A stretch of DNA of 64,000 nucleotides, from assembly GCA_002221725.1 (NCBI GenBank), contig NJFT01000033.1, positions 186,001 to 250,000 of the forward strand. Reading direction: 5' to 3'. The translations under genes were made by a program, and so were the position numbers. Under the pieces are notes generated by a model. The model was given only the letters and a program-made list of their open reading frames with translations, made no database searches and was not told where the DNA came from. Within the stretch, counting starts at the first letter, position 1; each line of letters opens with the position of its first letter. The DNA is from Scedosporium boydii (taxonomy: Eukaryota > Ascomycota > Sordariomycetes > Microascales > Microascaceae). Positions 36,742 to 48,419 of the stretch are shown piece after piece.

Positions 36742-39495
36742 ATGGACGACAGCCTGGGTAAAGAACCGGGTGCGAAGCCCGAGGAGACCGAGGTACAGGG
36801 AATTATAAACAAACCTGAGACCGCAGAGACAACACCCAACTCGCGCCCCGATGACGACTTGCTCGACCTAACCGATTCTACACCGACTCCTTCGACAAAT
36901 GATCAAGAAGCCTCCATACCCCCTCCCTCTCCCTCGAAAGCTGATGCCATTTCCGGTACTGATACCGAAAGCGCGCGCACTACCGCCGATGAGATTCCCG
37001 ACATCATGACCTCCTCCGTTGCTACCATCCGACCCCCTCCTAACCGGAAGTCAACACCTACAAACCCCGGCCTCGCTCTGCTGGACCCACGACCAGACAC
37101 ATACGTCGACCCCACCCCGGCGACTCCTACAACTTCGCAGCCCCTTTCGAGAGCACCCTCTTCTGCTTCCCGCCATGGCCACTCCAGAACAACTTCGGAA
37201 GTATCCCCCACGAGGTCAGACGCCGCATACGATGAAAGGCGGTATCTCAGTGAAGATGAGCAGGAGGGTGGCTCGCGATCCGAGATCCAGAGCATCATGG
37301 AGCAGTTTAGCGAGGCCGGCGGTGGTCCTGATGCCGAAGAAGTCATGAGTCCCAGGCTGGAAATTACTTCTCCCCATCTGACAAGTGTCGCCCAGCATCC
37401 GCCTAGGAAGTCGAGTCTTGAACCGCTGTCGTCGAGTTTAGCGAGCCAATTTCAGGACTTGCAAGGCCTCCACATCTCTGGCGAATCTCCAGTCTCCAGC
37501 ATTCGCTCCAAGAAGCGCATGTCCGACGACAGAGGCCCTCCCGTCCCGCCGAAGGACCTTCCTCGCGTGCCCTCAACCACCCGTCTCCCTGAAGAGCCAC
37601 CCTCGCAGTCCACCGCCACCGACTCCCCCATGTCTCCGACTCTCTCTCTTCATCGGCCTCCTCCCCCCGAACCAGAGCCGGAGCCTGCATCCCAGTTCGA
37701 TTTCCACCGTTTCCTCGAGCAACTCAGGAACAAGAAGGCCGACCCGGTGGCTAGGTATCTTAAGTCGTTCCTCTCTGAGTTTGGCAAGAGGCAGTGGATG
37801 GTCCACGAGCAGGTCAAGATTGTCAGCGACTTCCTCGCCTTCATCGCGAATAAGATGGCCCAGTGTGAGGTCTGGCGCACCGTCTCCGACGGCGAGTTCG
37901 ATAATGCCCGCGAGGGCATGGAGAAGCTCGTCATGAACCGTCTTTACACGCAGACTTTCTCTCCGGCCATTCCCCCACCGCAGCCCATTCCTGGTGCTAA
38001 ACCTAAGAGGCGCGGTGGGGAGCGTCCTATGGGACCTGGGAGGCGTGGTCAGCACCAGGAAGATGTGGAGAGGGATGAAATTTTGACGCAAAAGATTAAC
38101 ATCTACGGGTGGGTGCGCGAGGAGCATCTTGATATTCCGCCCGTGGGTGATAACGGCAGGAGATTCTTGAGGCTTGCTCAGCAGGGTATGTGAACGTGAA
38201 CGTGAAAATGAAAATGAACGCCCCAGACCATCTCCGGACGAGACAGCAAGCTAATCACAAAGTGCTAGAACTCTTAAAGATTAAATCCTACAGGGCACCT
38301 CGAGACAAGATTATTTGCGTTTTGAACTGCTGCAAAGTCATTTTTGGTAATAAGATCCTGGTTGTTTCCTCAGGTTAAGAAGATTCACTGCGACTAACAC
38401 TCTGAATGTAGGACTGCTCAAGAATGCCAAGTCAGATACTTCGGCGGATTCGTTCATGCCTCTTCTAATCTACGTTGTTCTTCAAGCAAATCCTGAGCAT
38501 CTCGTCTCAAATGTGCAGTACATTCTTCGATTCCGAAACCAGGAGAAGCTGGCTGGTGAGGCTGGCTACTACCTCTCGTCGTTGGTGAGTTCTAGCTTCA
38601 CACACGTTCCCGAATTATTCTTTTACCCGGATGTCGCTAACCTCGTACCATAGATGGGTGCCGTTCAGTTCGTCGAAAACATGGACCGTACGACACTAAC
38701 CATCACGGATGACGAGTTTGAGAGGAACGTAGAGGCGGCTGTCTCCGCCATTGCGGAAAAGCACCGCCCGCAGTCTCCCGCTTCCCCCAAGGCAGGCCCT
38801 TCACAGTTCTCGGAGAAGAACCCAAACACACTTCAGCCGGCCCAAGCCGGAGAACCATCCACCCGCCGATCGTTGGACGAGCCCATCACCCCACGCCGCT
38901 CTATTTCGTCCAACGAGGCCGCTGCCGACTCCTCGGGAGGAGAGGACCAGGCAGCCATCACGGGGGTACTTCTTCGCACTATCCAGAAGCCCCTCTCCAC
39001 CTTTGGACGAATCTTCTCCGACGAGTCGACGCCGGCTTCCACGGTTCCTAACAGTGCACCCCGTACTCCCGCACCGCCACCGCTTAGCACTTCACCTCGC
39101 CCTAGTGGGGACTACCCACCACGGAGAAACAACGCCCAAGTTCTCGCTCCAGCTCCAGCCATCGAGCAAGAAGGTACTGCTGCTGTCCCTCCAAAGCCCC
39201 CTCCGAGGCCACCAAGATCACATCTCTCGGCGGAGGAGGCGGCAGCGAGGCAGGCGAGTGCAGAGGCGGAGGAGGCACAAAGGCTGCATCGCGCTGAACA
39301 TACCAACGTTGTGGAGACTCTGGCCGGCATGTTTCCAGATCTGGATCGGGAAATTATCAGTGATGTGGTGTATCAGAAGCAGGGGAGGTGTGTCGTCTTC
39401 TCCCAGTTTCTCCATGTTTCGGTGTGTCTTTGTTTGCTAACGGTGCTGATAGGGTTGGGTTGGCAGTTGATGCCTGCCTTGCGTTGTCAACGTGA
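36742..39495 (+). CDS. VPS9: VPS9-domain Rab5 guanine-nucleotide exchange factor with CUE domain, 823 aa
   Basis: Five exons: 36742-38185, 38269-38346, 38412-38584, 38654-39387 and 39453-39495. Introns are 65-83 bases with CTAA-type branch points. The start at 36742 has a strong context (AAGATGG); an in-frame ATG at 36658 would add 28 residues. Residues 1-340 are Ser/Pro-rich and disordered. A helical bundle begins at FDFHRFLEQLRNKKADPVAR. The VPS9 core runs INIYGWVREEHLDIPP, then TSADSFMPLLIYVVLQANP with the catalytic Asp, then AGEAGYYLSSLMGAVQFVE. A proline-rich spacer precedes a C-terminal CUE domain (NVVETLAGMFPDLDREII to AVDACLALST), completed only by the last intron removal. Family knowledge: VPS9 activates Rab5/Vps21 GTPases for endosomal traffic, and CUE binds ubiquitin. 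Confidence 0.93.
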
Positions 39496-39976
39496 AGTGC
39501 GGTAAAGATGGGTTTTAGGCATAGGCCTCGTATGAAACTGGCTCTAGTTGCGGCTTGATCGAGGACTCGTGCGATCCTTATCTACAAGCCTTAATATTCA
39601 CCCATTACACTTCAGCCTTGAGTCGAGGATATATCCAACAAGGATCTTGCAGCTAAGCGTCCTCGTGGTTTCACTCTTGCTACCTTCGAATGGCCATTTG
39701 GTCCACTTCTCCACCTGATATCAAAGCATCTCTCTTTCCGTCTCCCTCCCTCTTCAAAGAGCGGATCCCACCATCAACTATTCTCAACCTTGGATCTCTT
39801 CTCCTGTGTACTCTGTTCTTGTTATAAGAGCTTGTCATAGCTTCGGTCGGGGACCATGGAAACGAAGCATCCAGAAAAGCCTAACTTACGATCTATCTAT
39901 GTGAGGTGAGGCTCGTCAAGGAACTAATCTGTTGCTTCACCCGCCTTTGTGTCTACACAGCACCTAGAGTAGCTCT

Positions 39977-39980
<4 letters not shown>

Positions 39981-40018
<38 letters not shown>
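39981..40018. repeat. (CT)19 microsatellite
   Basis: A perfect CT dinucleotide run of 38 bases in intergenic sequence. Confidence 0.95.
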
Positions 40019-40021
<3 letters not shown>

Positions 40022-40481
40022 CCTTGACTGCAACATCAGGAAGTTGATACATAATGATAATAAAGAAGTCAAAACGTCTTGTGCGCCCGAACTTCGTCTT
40101 GCAGATGATGGATCCTTAAAACTTAATGTTCATGATTCAAGATCTATGCCCACTTCAATGTCCTGGAGCTCGAGGACTGAAAGACGTCGTCCATAGGCCC
40201 CTTTGAGGAGCCTGCCTGGAGCCTGCCGCTGCTTTCCCTCGAGAAGGATAAATAGCCTCGATCCCTACCTCGATGAGAATCCTTCTCTTCCTTTTCCATT
40301 CTCACCATACAAACTCATATCCGATTCGGTTTGGCTTGTTCCTTTTCCCACTCTGTGGTCTCGAGACTTCGCCCGCTTAACACAAGCTCTTTGACTTTAT
40401 AACACCTACACCCGATCCCTACTCAGAAGCAAGACTGTCATTTTGCCTTGGGTCCTTTCACTCTTCAAGCCTTCGACGTCG

Positions 40482-40489
40482 TATATATA
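40482..40489 (+). promoter_or_regulatory. TATA-like box of the small Cys-rich gene
   Basis: TATATATA 136 bases before the ATG at 40618, at the spacing seen for the other TATA-driven genes of this window. Confidence 0.45.
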
Positions 40490-40617
40490 GCTTTCCGGTC
40501 TACCACCAGACCCTGATCCTCCGAGTTTGTCAGGTCTCACCCATAACAATATTCGGAACGCCCCAGCCCTCCTCTTCCATATCAACGGTACTCTCAAGTT
40601 ATCCACGAACCTCCAAG

Positions 40618-41019
40618 ATGTGCTTTCAGGAGGTTTTCAGCCGGCAATGCAGAGGCTGCTCAAGTGTGGTCTATGTCGAGTACGGTTCCATCAGGCCGTA
40701 CGATTACGCCACATCAAGTCAAACCTGCGACGGTGCCTGCCCAGATGTGCCAAACGAGGAATTTTATAAATACTCAAATGAAATCTGCAATCGTTGCCTG
40801 GGCGAGCAGCAATATGACGATCAGAACACGACGAAAAGCAACAGGACGAGAAGCAACACGACGAGGAGCGATATGACGAGGACAAATCTGGCGAGGACAA
40901 GTCTGACAAGGCCGGACTTTACAAGGACGAATTTGAGGAGCACTTCTGGCTCAAGTGAAGGAGAGAATCGACGGCCGGGAATGGTGATTTTACGCCTGAG
41001 AAGGAAAGGAAAGGCCTAA
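40618..41019 (+). CDS. Small Cys-rich protein with pentapeptide-like repeat tail, 133 aa
   Basis: This is a single exon starting MCFQEVFSRQCRGC in a good context (AAGATGT). The first 62 residues carry seven Cys: C2, C11-x2-C14, C37-x3-C41 and C57-x2-C60, a pattern suggesting a small metal-binding module. There is no signal peptide, so it is probably intracellular. Residues 70-109 are eight tandem five-residue units (starting NTTKS, NRTRS, NTTRS, DMTRT, NLART, SLTRP, DFTRT, NLRST), encoded by a 15-base degenerate repeat at about 40825-40944. Read in register, units such as SDMTR, TNLAR, TSLTR, PDFTR and TNLRS fit the pentapeptide-repeat consensus. The tail is basic. I do not recognise a named family; small MC-starting Cys proteins are common in related fungi. 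It could also be a chance minisatellite frame. Confidence 0.55.
   Translation: MCFQEVFSRQCRGCSSVVYVEYGSIRPYDYATSSQTCDGACPDVPNEEFYKYSNEICNRCLGEQQYDDQNTTKSNRTRSNTTRSDMTRTNLARTSLTRPDFTRTNLRSTSGSSEGENRRPGMVILRLRRKGKA
40825..40944 (+). repeat. Coding 15-base tandem repeat, eight units
   Basis: Degenerate 15-base units centred on ACGACGAGGAGC-like sequence, all in frame and encoding the five-residue units of the small Cys-rich protein. Confidence 0.7.
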
Positions 41020-42135
41020 ATCTGGCGAGGGAAGAATGCGATACTTGTTTTGGGATATTTTGAAGTCTTGGTTTACCTGTGTTCTTGGATAACAGCTTGG
41101 ATATTATATGACAAGGGCGCATTATGGCATTTTCGGTTGTTTAGAGGAAACTGTTAGTTCCTGGCTCTTTTTGGATTCGATGAGCTTTCACAGATCTCCC
41201 CATGGCCTTTAAACTCGAGTGTGAAATGCAGAGAGGCTCTTGTAAGTGGCTTGTAGATGATGAGGCTCTCTAGGTTTTGGAAGAGGGTAATAATATGTTC
41301 AGCAACGCAGGGTTTGTTAAAGGTAGATACACTCTTCTATTCCTCGTATGCCTAAGTCAGGAAGGTCTAGTCCAGCGGAGTTGAGCTGCAACACTGTGAT
41401 GCCCCTGATAGTCCCGATCCCAGGCTAGCTGCAAGGGCTCCCCGATTGGGAAAGACTGAATCAGCCCTCTTAGCATCATCATATTACATAATTTGCATTT
41501 ACTCGCCAACTGAATTTTAAGAAACAAGTAATAGAGGCCTTCCTTGTAGCCTACCTATTAAAGATTTCTAATTATATACCCTTCCTCCAATTATCTATTA
41601 ATTATAAGATGCCGCCGAGGGGAGATCAAGAAGGATACAACTGGCAGACATAAACTACATATGCAGCAGACTACCCAGCCTTAGCTTTAAGGAGACTGCT
41701 GAAGGTCGAAGTAGTTCACAAAGTTGAGGTTGATAGATGCATGCACGTGATCTCGGTGAAGGTCGGTGTGACATTGACTTCCTTGCTCCTTCTGCAAATT
41801 AAACGTTAATAAAGCAGAGGTTATGCAGAAGGTCCAGATGAGGGAGAGCTCCAAAAAAGGCCCCCAATCTCTGCTCAATTCCTGTGAACTCTCTCGATCG
41901 ACTGGTCTTCGAGTGCTTCTGAATATTAACAAGAAGCATAAGCACCATTGTCCCACTTTTCCTTTGCTGAAAAGCCTCACCTTCGCACTTTTTTCCTTAC
42001 TCCTAGACACGATAAAAGTTAAACCCCCACCAATTTGAAGGAACCCTCAATTCGAAAGACATCAACCTTCCTGCGCAGAGGGGGAAAAAGCCCGAATTAA
42101 ATGCTGCAGTCGTCCCGCCTTTAGCCAGAACCACC
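41020..42135. other. Intergenic region with an AT-rich patch
   Basis: No gene is supported. A patch at about 41460-41640 is unusually rich in TA/AT steps (for example TTAATTATAAG) compared with its neighbours and may be an old mutated repeat. Confidence 0.45.
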
Positions 42136-44409
42136 ATGGCAAGGAAACGGAATCGCCAACCCGGCGATCAATCCGCAGGAGCAGCCGCCTCTCCCGCTCC
42201 CGATGAGGCCACCTCCTCGACGCCTCCTCCTCCGAGCTCCGTCCCCGATGCGCAGAGCTCGTCGTCAGCGCCGGTAAAGAAGGAGGCGAAAGCCGGAAAG
42301 GCGAAGAGCAAGCCCGCAGCCCCTTTCTCTCCTTCTCCGTTGATAATATGTCGGAATAAGTACGTAGCGATGTCTCATTTCCTGTGGAGGGGCTTGAAAC
42401 GGGCCGGGTTCTTCCCTCTCGACTAGGAGTCAATCGATATATACGTTATATGTTCGAAGGCTAACAATTGCCCAAGGCATTGGAGGTATATAGCTTGCTT
42501 TCACGGCCCCTGGCTCCAAATGCCCATCGAGATCCTCGAAACAATGGCCAGCATAAACTACAACACCCCGCGCCCCCATCCCGTCGACCCCGCCGTCTTC
42601 TACGACGTCATCAAGATCCGCAAACTCGTCGAAGAAGCCACCGACCTCGCCGTGCGCGCCGCCTCCGACGCTCCCTCCCAGATGCTACTCAACAGCGGCG
42701 GCGGCTTCGGCGGCGGGGGACCCGCCTCGAACCTAGGCCTGGGGGGTCCAGGCCCCGGCCAGCACGGGTCGCGGCTGAGCAGGGAGCGGAAATTCAGGAT
42801 GAATCTGCAGGCGTGCCAGAAGTTGGCGCGGGCGTACCGGCTCGACGAGATCGCGTGCAGCGTGGCGACTATGCAGGGGGCGTCGACGCTGGATGACATT
42901 GGCGCCAACGTGCTGCAGAGGAATAGGGATGAGATTGATGGGAAGTATGTGCATTTTTTCCACGAGAAGATTCCGTCGAGGCAGTTGGCGGATAACACGA
43001 GCCTGCAGCCTTTAAACGAGATCATTGCGACGTGTCCGGCGGACCCGGAGCCGTATCGGACGAGGGCTATGATCAGGGGGTTTATGCATAATTTTGAAGG
43101 CGCCGTTAGCGATTTTACCAAGGCGCTGGACATTCATCACCTCTACGGGAGGAGACACCAACCTCCCGCTGCCGAGCCCCCTTCTCCATCGAACCAGAAC
43201 AACGGCCAGGCCAACGGTAAGCGTGCCCCGGATGTGAGGCTAAGCGAGGAAGAGCAGCCGACCAGCCTTATACCGCAGCTCCTCTTCATGCGGGCGTGCG
43301 CCTACCTTACCCTTGCGTGCGACAACGTCCGCGACACCGTAACCGTCACGGAAGCCGATTTCCCCGGCATCCCTCTATCGGCCTTCCTTGCAGACTCCAG
43401 GAACGACGGCCAGGACGAGCCCTACCCCTTTGCCAGAACTGACCTCACCGACGCGGAGATACTCGTATCCCGCAGGATGGTCAAGACGTATGCCAAGCGC
43501 GCTCTCAAAGATTTCCTGGCGTTCCTCTCCCACCTAGACTATACCCCCCACATGCCCCAGGAAGCCGTCAACGACTTCACCGAAAAGATCGGCCAGGCGG
43601 CCTCGGGCACCAGGAGCCCCCGCAACCACCACCAACAACATCACTCTAGCGGCGGTGCTCATAACCTAACCCCGCAAGTCATCTACTCCGTCTCCGACCT
43701 CTTCGCCGCCACTCCCCCGGCCAATCTCCCTCCTTATCCCCCTCCCGACCTCCCACCTGCCGCCTCTCTCCCCAAAACCCCGACAAACGAAGCCTGCACT
43801 TACCATCCCCTCCTAACCGAAGCCCTCCACTCCCTCCTCCTCTGCCACGTCCTCCTCCAAACCTCCCGCACAGAACTCATCCGCCACGCGAACAACGTCG
43901 CCCGCCTCGCCCGCCTCGCGGACGCCTACCCCGTCTTCCAAGCAAGTCGCTCCGCCGCCCGCGCGGACTGGGTCGACGTCGTAGAAAAAACAGACCTCTC
44001 TTCATCCTTTTGTCGATCGTGGGACATCCTATGCTCGCCCGCCCCTCTACCATCTTCTCCTCCTTCTACAGAATTAATCCCCTCCTCCTCCTCTTCCTCC
44101 TCCGCCGCCGTCACCACCACAAACGGATCCACGGGCAACCCCCGCGACCACCCGCCCTTCACGAAACACCATCAGCAACGCGCGCTGACCCGCTGGTCCG
44201 TCACAGACGACGGGAAGGAATATCCCATCGTCACGGATAGGGCCGTCCTCGTCGCGCGCTGGATGAGGGACGTGCCCTTCGTGGCTGCCGGCACCGCCAA
44301 GAAGAAGAAGCGGAAGAATGCGCCTGCTAGGAAGACAAGGGGCGGTGGTTCTGGCGAGGGGGACGTGGATGGCTTGGCTGATGATATAGCTGGCGTTGAG
44401 GTTGTCTGA
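42136..44409 (+). CDS. Conserved fungal TPR-like protein of unknown function, 718 aa
   Basis: Exon 1 is 42136-42359 and exon 2 is 42477-44409. The 117-base intron has GTACGT, GGCTAAC and CAAG signals. The join gives RNKHWRYIACFHGPWLQMPI, highly reminiscent of a widely conserved filamentous-fungal family. The basic, Lys/Ala-rich N-terminus is followed by PIEILETMASINYNTPRPHP and a helical region (about 180-330). That region includes SLQPLNEIIATCPADPEPYR and MHNFEGAVSDFTKALDI, a TPR-like pair. His/Pro-rich and Ser-rich spacers follow, then a C-terminal basic tail with KKKKRKNAPARK, a possible nuclear signal. Databases sometimes label this family as a histidine kinase group or TPR protein, but I see no kinase motif. 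No function is assigned. Confidence 0.85.
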
Positions 44410-45036
44410 AGGGAGACAAGACGCTTGGGTCTTGAGTTTGAAAAGGGGGGGTACGGGAGTATGCATAGGGAAATATTGGGGTTGGGTCCTTTTTTTTTTC
44501 CGGAGGTCCTTGTGTGTGTGTGTTGTGTGTTGTGTGTGTGTTTGGACGGTTCTGTCCGTGAGTGGTAAACGCGGATCAGCGAAAAAAAAATCAAAAAATA
44601 CGAAAAGAAGTATATAGAACCCTTTTGACGAGACGGAGTCTAGATCCAAGCGATCAGGATTCGAGCAGACGGGTAGATTAAACGACTACTCATTTCTAGC
44701 TCCTCACTTTAAGAAACATATTTACAACAAAATCAATTTTCTCTTCCAAAGTTTGGTTGGTACAAAGGAGTATGAAAGACATCCACGTCTTTATTCCATA
44801 ACAAACCCTCTAGGCTTCCTGTAGAATGCTCGTTTCAATAGTACAAAAAAAAAGAAAGAAAGAAGACGGAGGGAAAAGAAAAGGTCGTGAGCCTCCAGGG
44901 TATATATAGAGAATAAATAGCCTTGACTACTACATCCCAACTTTCCAAGTCCTCCACCATCCCAAGTTTCCCTTCTCCTCCCCATCTACTCTCCATCATT
45001 CTCCAAATTCACCCCTTTGCTCTTCTTCTTCTTCCT
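44410..45036. other. Intergenic region between convergent genes
   Basis: GT-repeat-containing 3' flank (about 44510-44542) followed by T/C-rich sequence. No gene is seen. Confidence 0.55.
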
Positions 45037-46584
45037 TCAACCCCATGCCACCGTATGCACCGGCCCACCCATACTCAACAAAGCATCAATCTCCGTTAAC
45101 CCATCATTCTCCAAAGCCTGCATCAGCTCCGTATGCTGCTCCTGACTCAAACTCCCCTGCCTCTGAAACGTCTGCGTAAACTGGCTGCCGAATGGCGAAA
45201 CGAGTCCCCCGGGTCCCATGCTCGTCGGCGACGCGAAGGCCTGGGCGTTGATGTCGCCGACGAACGGGCTGCCCGCGGGACCGAAGGCGAAGGGCGATAC
45301 GAAGGGAGGGGCCGGCGGAGCGAACCAGTTAGGCATGGTCGTCGGAGGCATGTGATGATGATGATGTGGCGCCGGTGGTGGTGGGGGCGCCCCTGGTGGT
45401 GGCAGTTGTTGGGGTGGAAGCGCGGGTTGAGACGTCGGGCCCACCATGTTAGTGAAGTTGGGGGAGCGGTGAGCCGGTAAGGGCTGGTGGTGTGCTATAT
45501 TTCCGGGAGTCGATACTCGCGACGCCGGCGACGAGATGCCCACGGACGCTGCGATTGTCATGGGCGTTGAGACCACGGACGGCGGCGACTGGTGAGTCAG
45601 GATGGGTGTCGTCGTCGGAGGCACCGTGTAAGCAGGCGGAGTCATCGTCGGCGGAGGTTCGATGGACTCTGGCGGCGTTGGGAGCGAAGAACCCCCGGAC
45701 CCGTCCGGCGGGGTGGAATGGTTGATTGGTGTTGTCGTGGCGGGCGGCGTCGCCTCATCTCCACCTTCCGGAGGCACGTCCGGAGCAAAGTGGGAGAACC
45801 TTCGCCCGCCACCCTCGGAAGACGGGTTGAAGAAGATGGAGTTTGATCGGAATGTCGGTTGATGTGGGGTTATGGGGTGTTGCTGCGGAAAGGGCGAGCC
45901 GGCAAAGGAGAAGGGACCCCCGGAGTTCATCGAGTTGGGCTGCTGAGGGTTGTTGTTGAAAATGTAGCCAAATTGAATACCGCCTCCGCTGCCATTGTTG
46001 AAGTTTTGCGGAACGTGTGGCTGACCAGCAGTTTGAGTCGAAGGGTGTGCGCCGTCTGCCGCTGTGGGTGGTGGTGGATGCGCCTGAGCAAAAGCCGCCG
46101 GTGTGTTGTTGAAGGTGCTCGCAAACACGTCTTGCGGTCCGCCTTGGGTTTCGTACGATTGCATGCAAGCTCTGGAGAGTACGGAATACAAATTCGCCGC
46201 CGCCTCGGTTCCAGGCCACCGGTCGGTACACTGCTCGAGAATGTCGAGCGTGACGTCGACTAGCTCCTCAACATCCTCGCGTGCATGGGCTTGACGGATA
46301 TTGGCGTAAGAGACGGACCATAGTATGACGTTCAGCGACATGTATAGATTGAGAAGGAAGATCCAAGTAACATCCGTGGCGCCCTTTTCCATCTGTTGCC
46401 TCGAGAGGCTGATGATATAAGCCGCGGCATCGTAGCAGATCTCAGCAGCCCGGGGCGACGGCTGGGTCACCTGCGGGGATGGTCGGTAGAGGAAGATCTT
46501 TAATTGACAGTACCGTCCACTGAACCTATATTTCGATTCAACATTAGCTCGAGTGAGAGGAACAGGTTTTGATGTTTGGGGGAT

Positions 46585-46615
<31 letters not shown>

Positions 46616-48419
46616 GAAACGATTTACATACCATGGCTTACACCACGCTGGATCCGTTGGCGCACCATCATGCCATTCCTGGATTTTCTTTTCCATACTA
46701 GCAAACCAAGGGTCGGAATCATCCAAGGGTCCACGGTCTATAGACTCGTAGAGCACACGTCTGATTTCCGCCTGCACCATCCTCATCTTGAGGAGGTAAA
46801 TGGCCACGACCTTCTTCTCGCACTCTGGGCCTGGTAGGATGCCATCGTCCGTGATGCGCTCATCGGGTGCGGTCGAGAAGAACCCCAAATCGACCTCATC
46901 GTGGCTCTGGGCAAAGGAGTTTGGCCGGCCCATTGTATGCGAGAGGCCGAACTCCATGGAAGTAACTATCCAACTGAGTCGACGGCGCATGTCAAGCACA
47001 AGGGGACTCTCAAGACCTTGATTGTATGCCGTCGTTATCGTCTTTTCAAAGCAGAGACCGGTGGCTTGGCAGATTCGCGTGGCCAGACCGATGACGAAGT
47101 AGATGGCCATTCGGGTAGGCGCGAGAATAGAGTACTGCGCCACGAGGATAAGACACTGGAGTGCCTTCAAGTCTCTCGGGCGGACAACCTCCTCAAATAG
47201 TTGCATCGCTGCAAGATAGTAGCTATCCGCAAGGCCGGCATATTGAGGATCGAGCTTGTGTAAGCTGATGGCTATGACCATGCGCACAACGTAGTTTTTG
47301 TAGGGATCGTCGCTTTCGGCGTATACATCTTCGAGATCCTTGGCAAACTGTTGCTCATGGATCACAGGCCAGAACATGGATGCTACAGTAATCCAAATGT
47401 TAGTACGACAAATAGACACCTTGCCGCCGATGTTTTTTGTCCCCCTCACTCCGACAGAAAGACTATTATTGGATTCGGGATCGTTGCTCACCTCTTTGCG
47501 AAAATATCTCGACCAGTCGGGTGACAAGTGGCCTGGACGGCAAGCTCGGCGCCGGGTGCTCGCTAAACATCGGATACGTGCTCTTTCTCCTAGCTGGAGG
47601 GGTATTCGACATGACAACAGATTGCATCCGAGCTTCTCTCCTCTCTCTCCTTGCGCGGACTTCGGGGATCAGCTCGGAAATCCTCTTTGAGTCGGTAAAG
47701 AGCTTAGCTTCTTCCATGAGTAGACGCGACATGGCGATGCCGCTGCTTGGACCGAGGTACCGAACAGATTCGTCTCCGGCGCTGAGGCGAACAAAACCGC
47801 CGCGACGCACGAGCTCCTCGCGGTTATGGGAAAAGTCCCCTTCCTCCTCGGTTAAGGTCCTCAGCTCGGCCTCGAGCTGGCGGACCTTATCCTGGAGCGT
47901 GATTACATAGTGGCGGCTTATCAACCTTCCCCGCGCGGTATCGTAGTACTCGCAGGGGACACCTGACCGATCGCAAGGCAAGCATCGAGGGAGTGAAGGG
48001 TCGCATCTTGTTTTTCTCTAAAACAGGAGAGAAATAAAGAGATGACACGTGGTTAGCAAACGATGCAAACAACAGTAGAGAACTAAAATAGATAATATTC
48101 TGCGGCAACGGGAAACTCGGGGCAATTGCAGATGCTGTCGCAGCGCAGTCGGCAAAGGTTGCGGTAAGGGGAAACGACGGGGCTAGGTCTCAGGGACTGA
48201 AAAGAATATCGTGCCCAGGAGCTAACATACCTTGCGACACCGACAGCAAGCTGTCAGGGTATGAGCAACCCGATTAGAATTTCCGTCCGTCTCGGAAGCA
48301 TCGTCACGGCGATGAGCGTGCTGCGATGGGTGCGTCGACGGAGGTGGAGGGGCTGGATAGCCTCGTTGGAAAACGAAGGCGGGGTCCATGTGTGCTGGAG
48401 GAAAGCTTTGAGCACACAT
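45037..48419 (-). CDS. Zn2Cys6 transcription factor with fungal middle-homology domain, 984 aa
   Basis: Four exons: 48419-48231, 48017-47492, 47382-46632 and 46525-45037. The 213-base first intron splits the zinc cluster; removing it gives C58-x2-C61-x6-C68-x6-C75-x2-C78-x6-C85, a complete binuclear cluster, which supports the model. A coiled-coil linker follows (HYVITLQDKVRQLEAELRTL). The fungal transcription-factor domain spans about 240-560 (ASMFWPVIHEQQFAKD, MRRRLSWIVTSMEFGLSHTM). The last 350 residues are Pro/Ser/Gln/His-rich and disordered. They end in an acidic amphipathic segment (LENDGLTEIDALLSM), likely an activation region (inference). I chose the ATG at 48419; 48389 is an alternative and a further upstream exon is possible. 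The regulated pathway is unknown. Confidence 0.88.
46588..46616. repeat. GA-rich tract inside an intron
   Basis: A run of GA dinucleotides on the plus strand inside the third intron of the minus-strand Zn2Cys6 gene. In the transcript it reads as a CT-rich tract. Confidence 0.8.

Larger units (their letters stand above)
39496..40617. other. Intergenic region with CT microsatellite
   Basis: No gene is supported. It holds a (CT)19 run and, near its right end, a TATA-like sequence serving the small Cys-rich gene. Confidence 0.55.

Noticed and set aside
39981..40018. The CT run as part of a transposable-element end
   Set aside because: It is a simple dinucleotide repeat with no terminal repeats or duplicated flanks.
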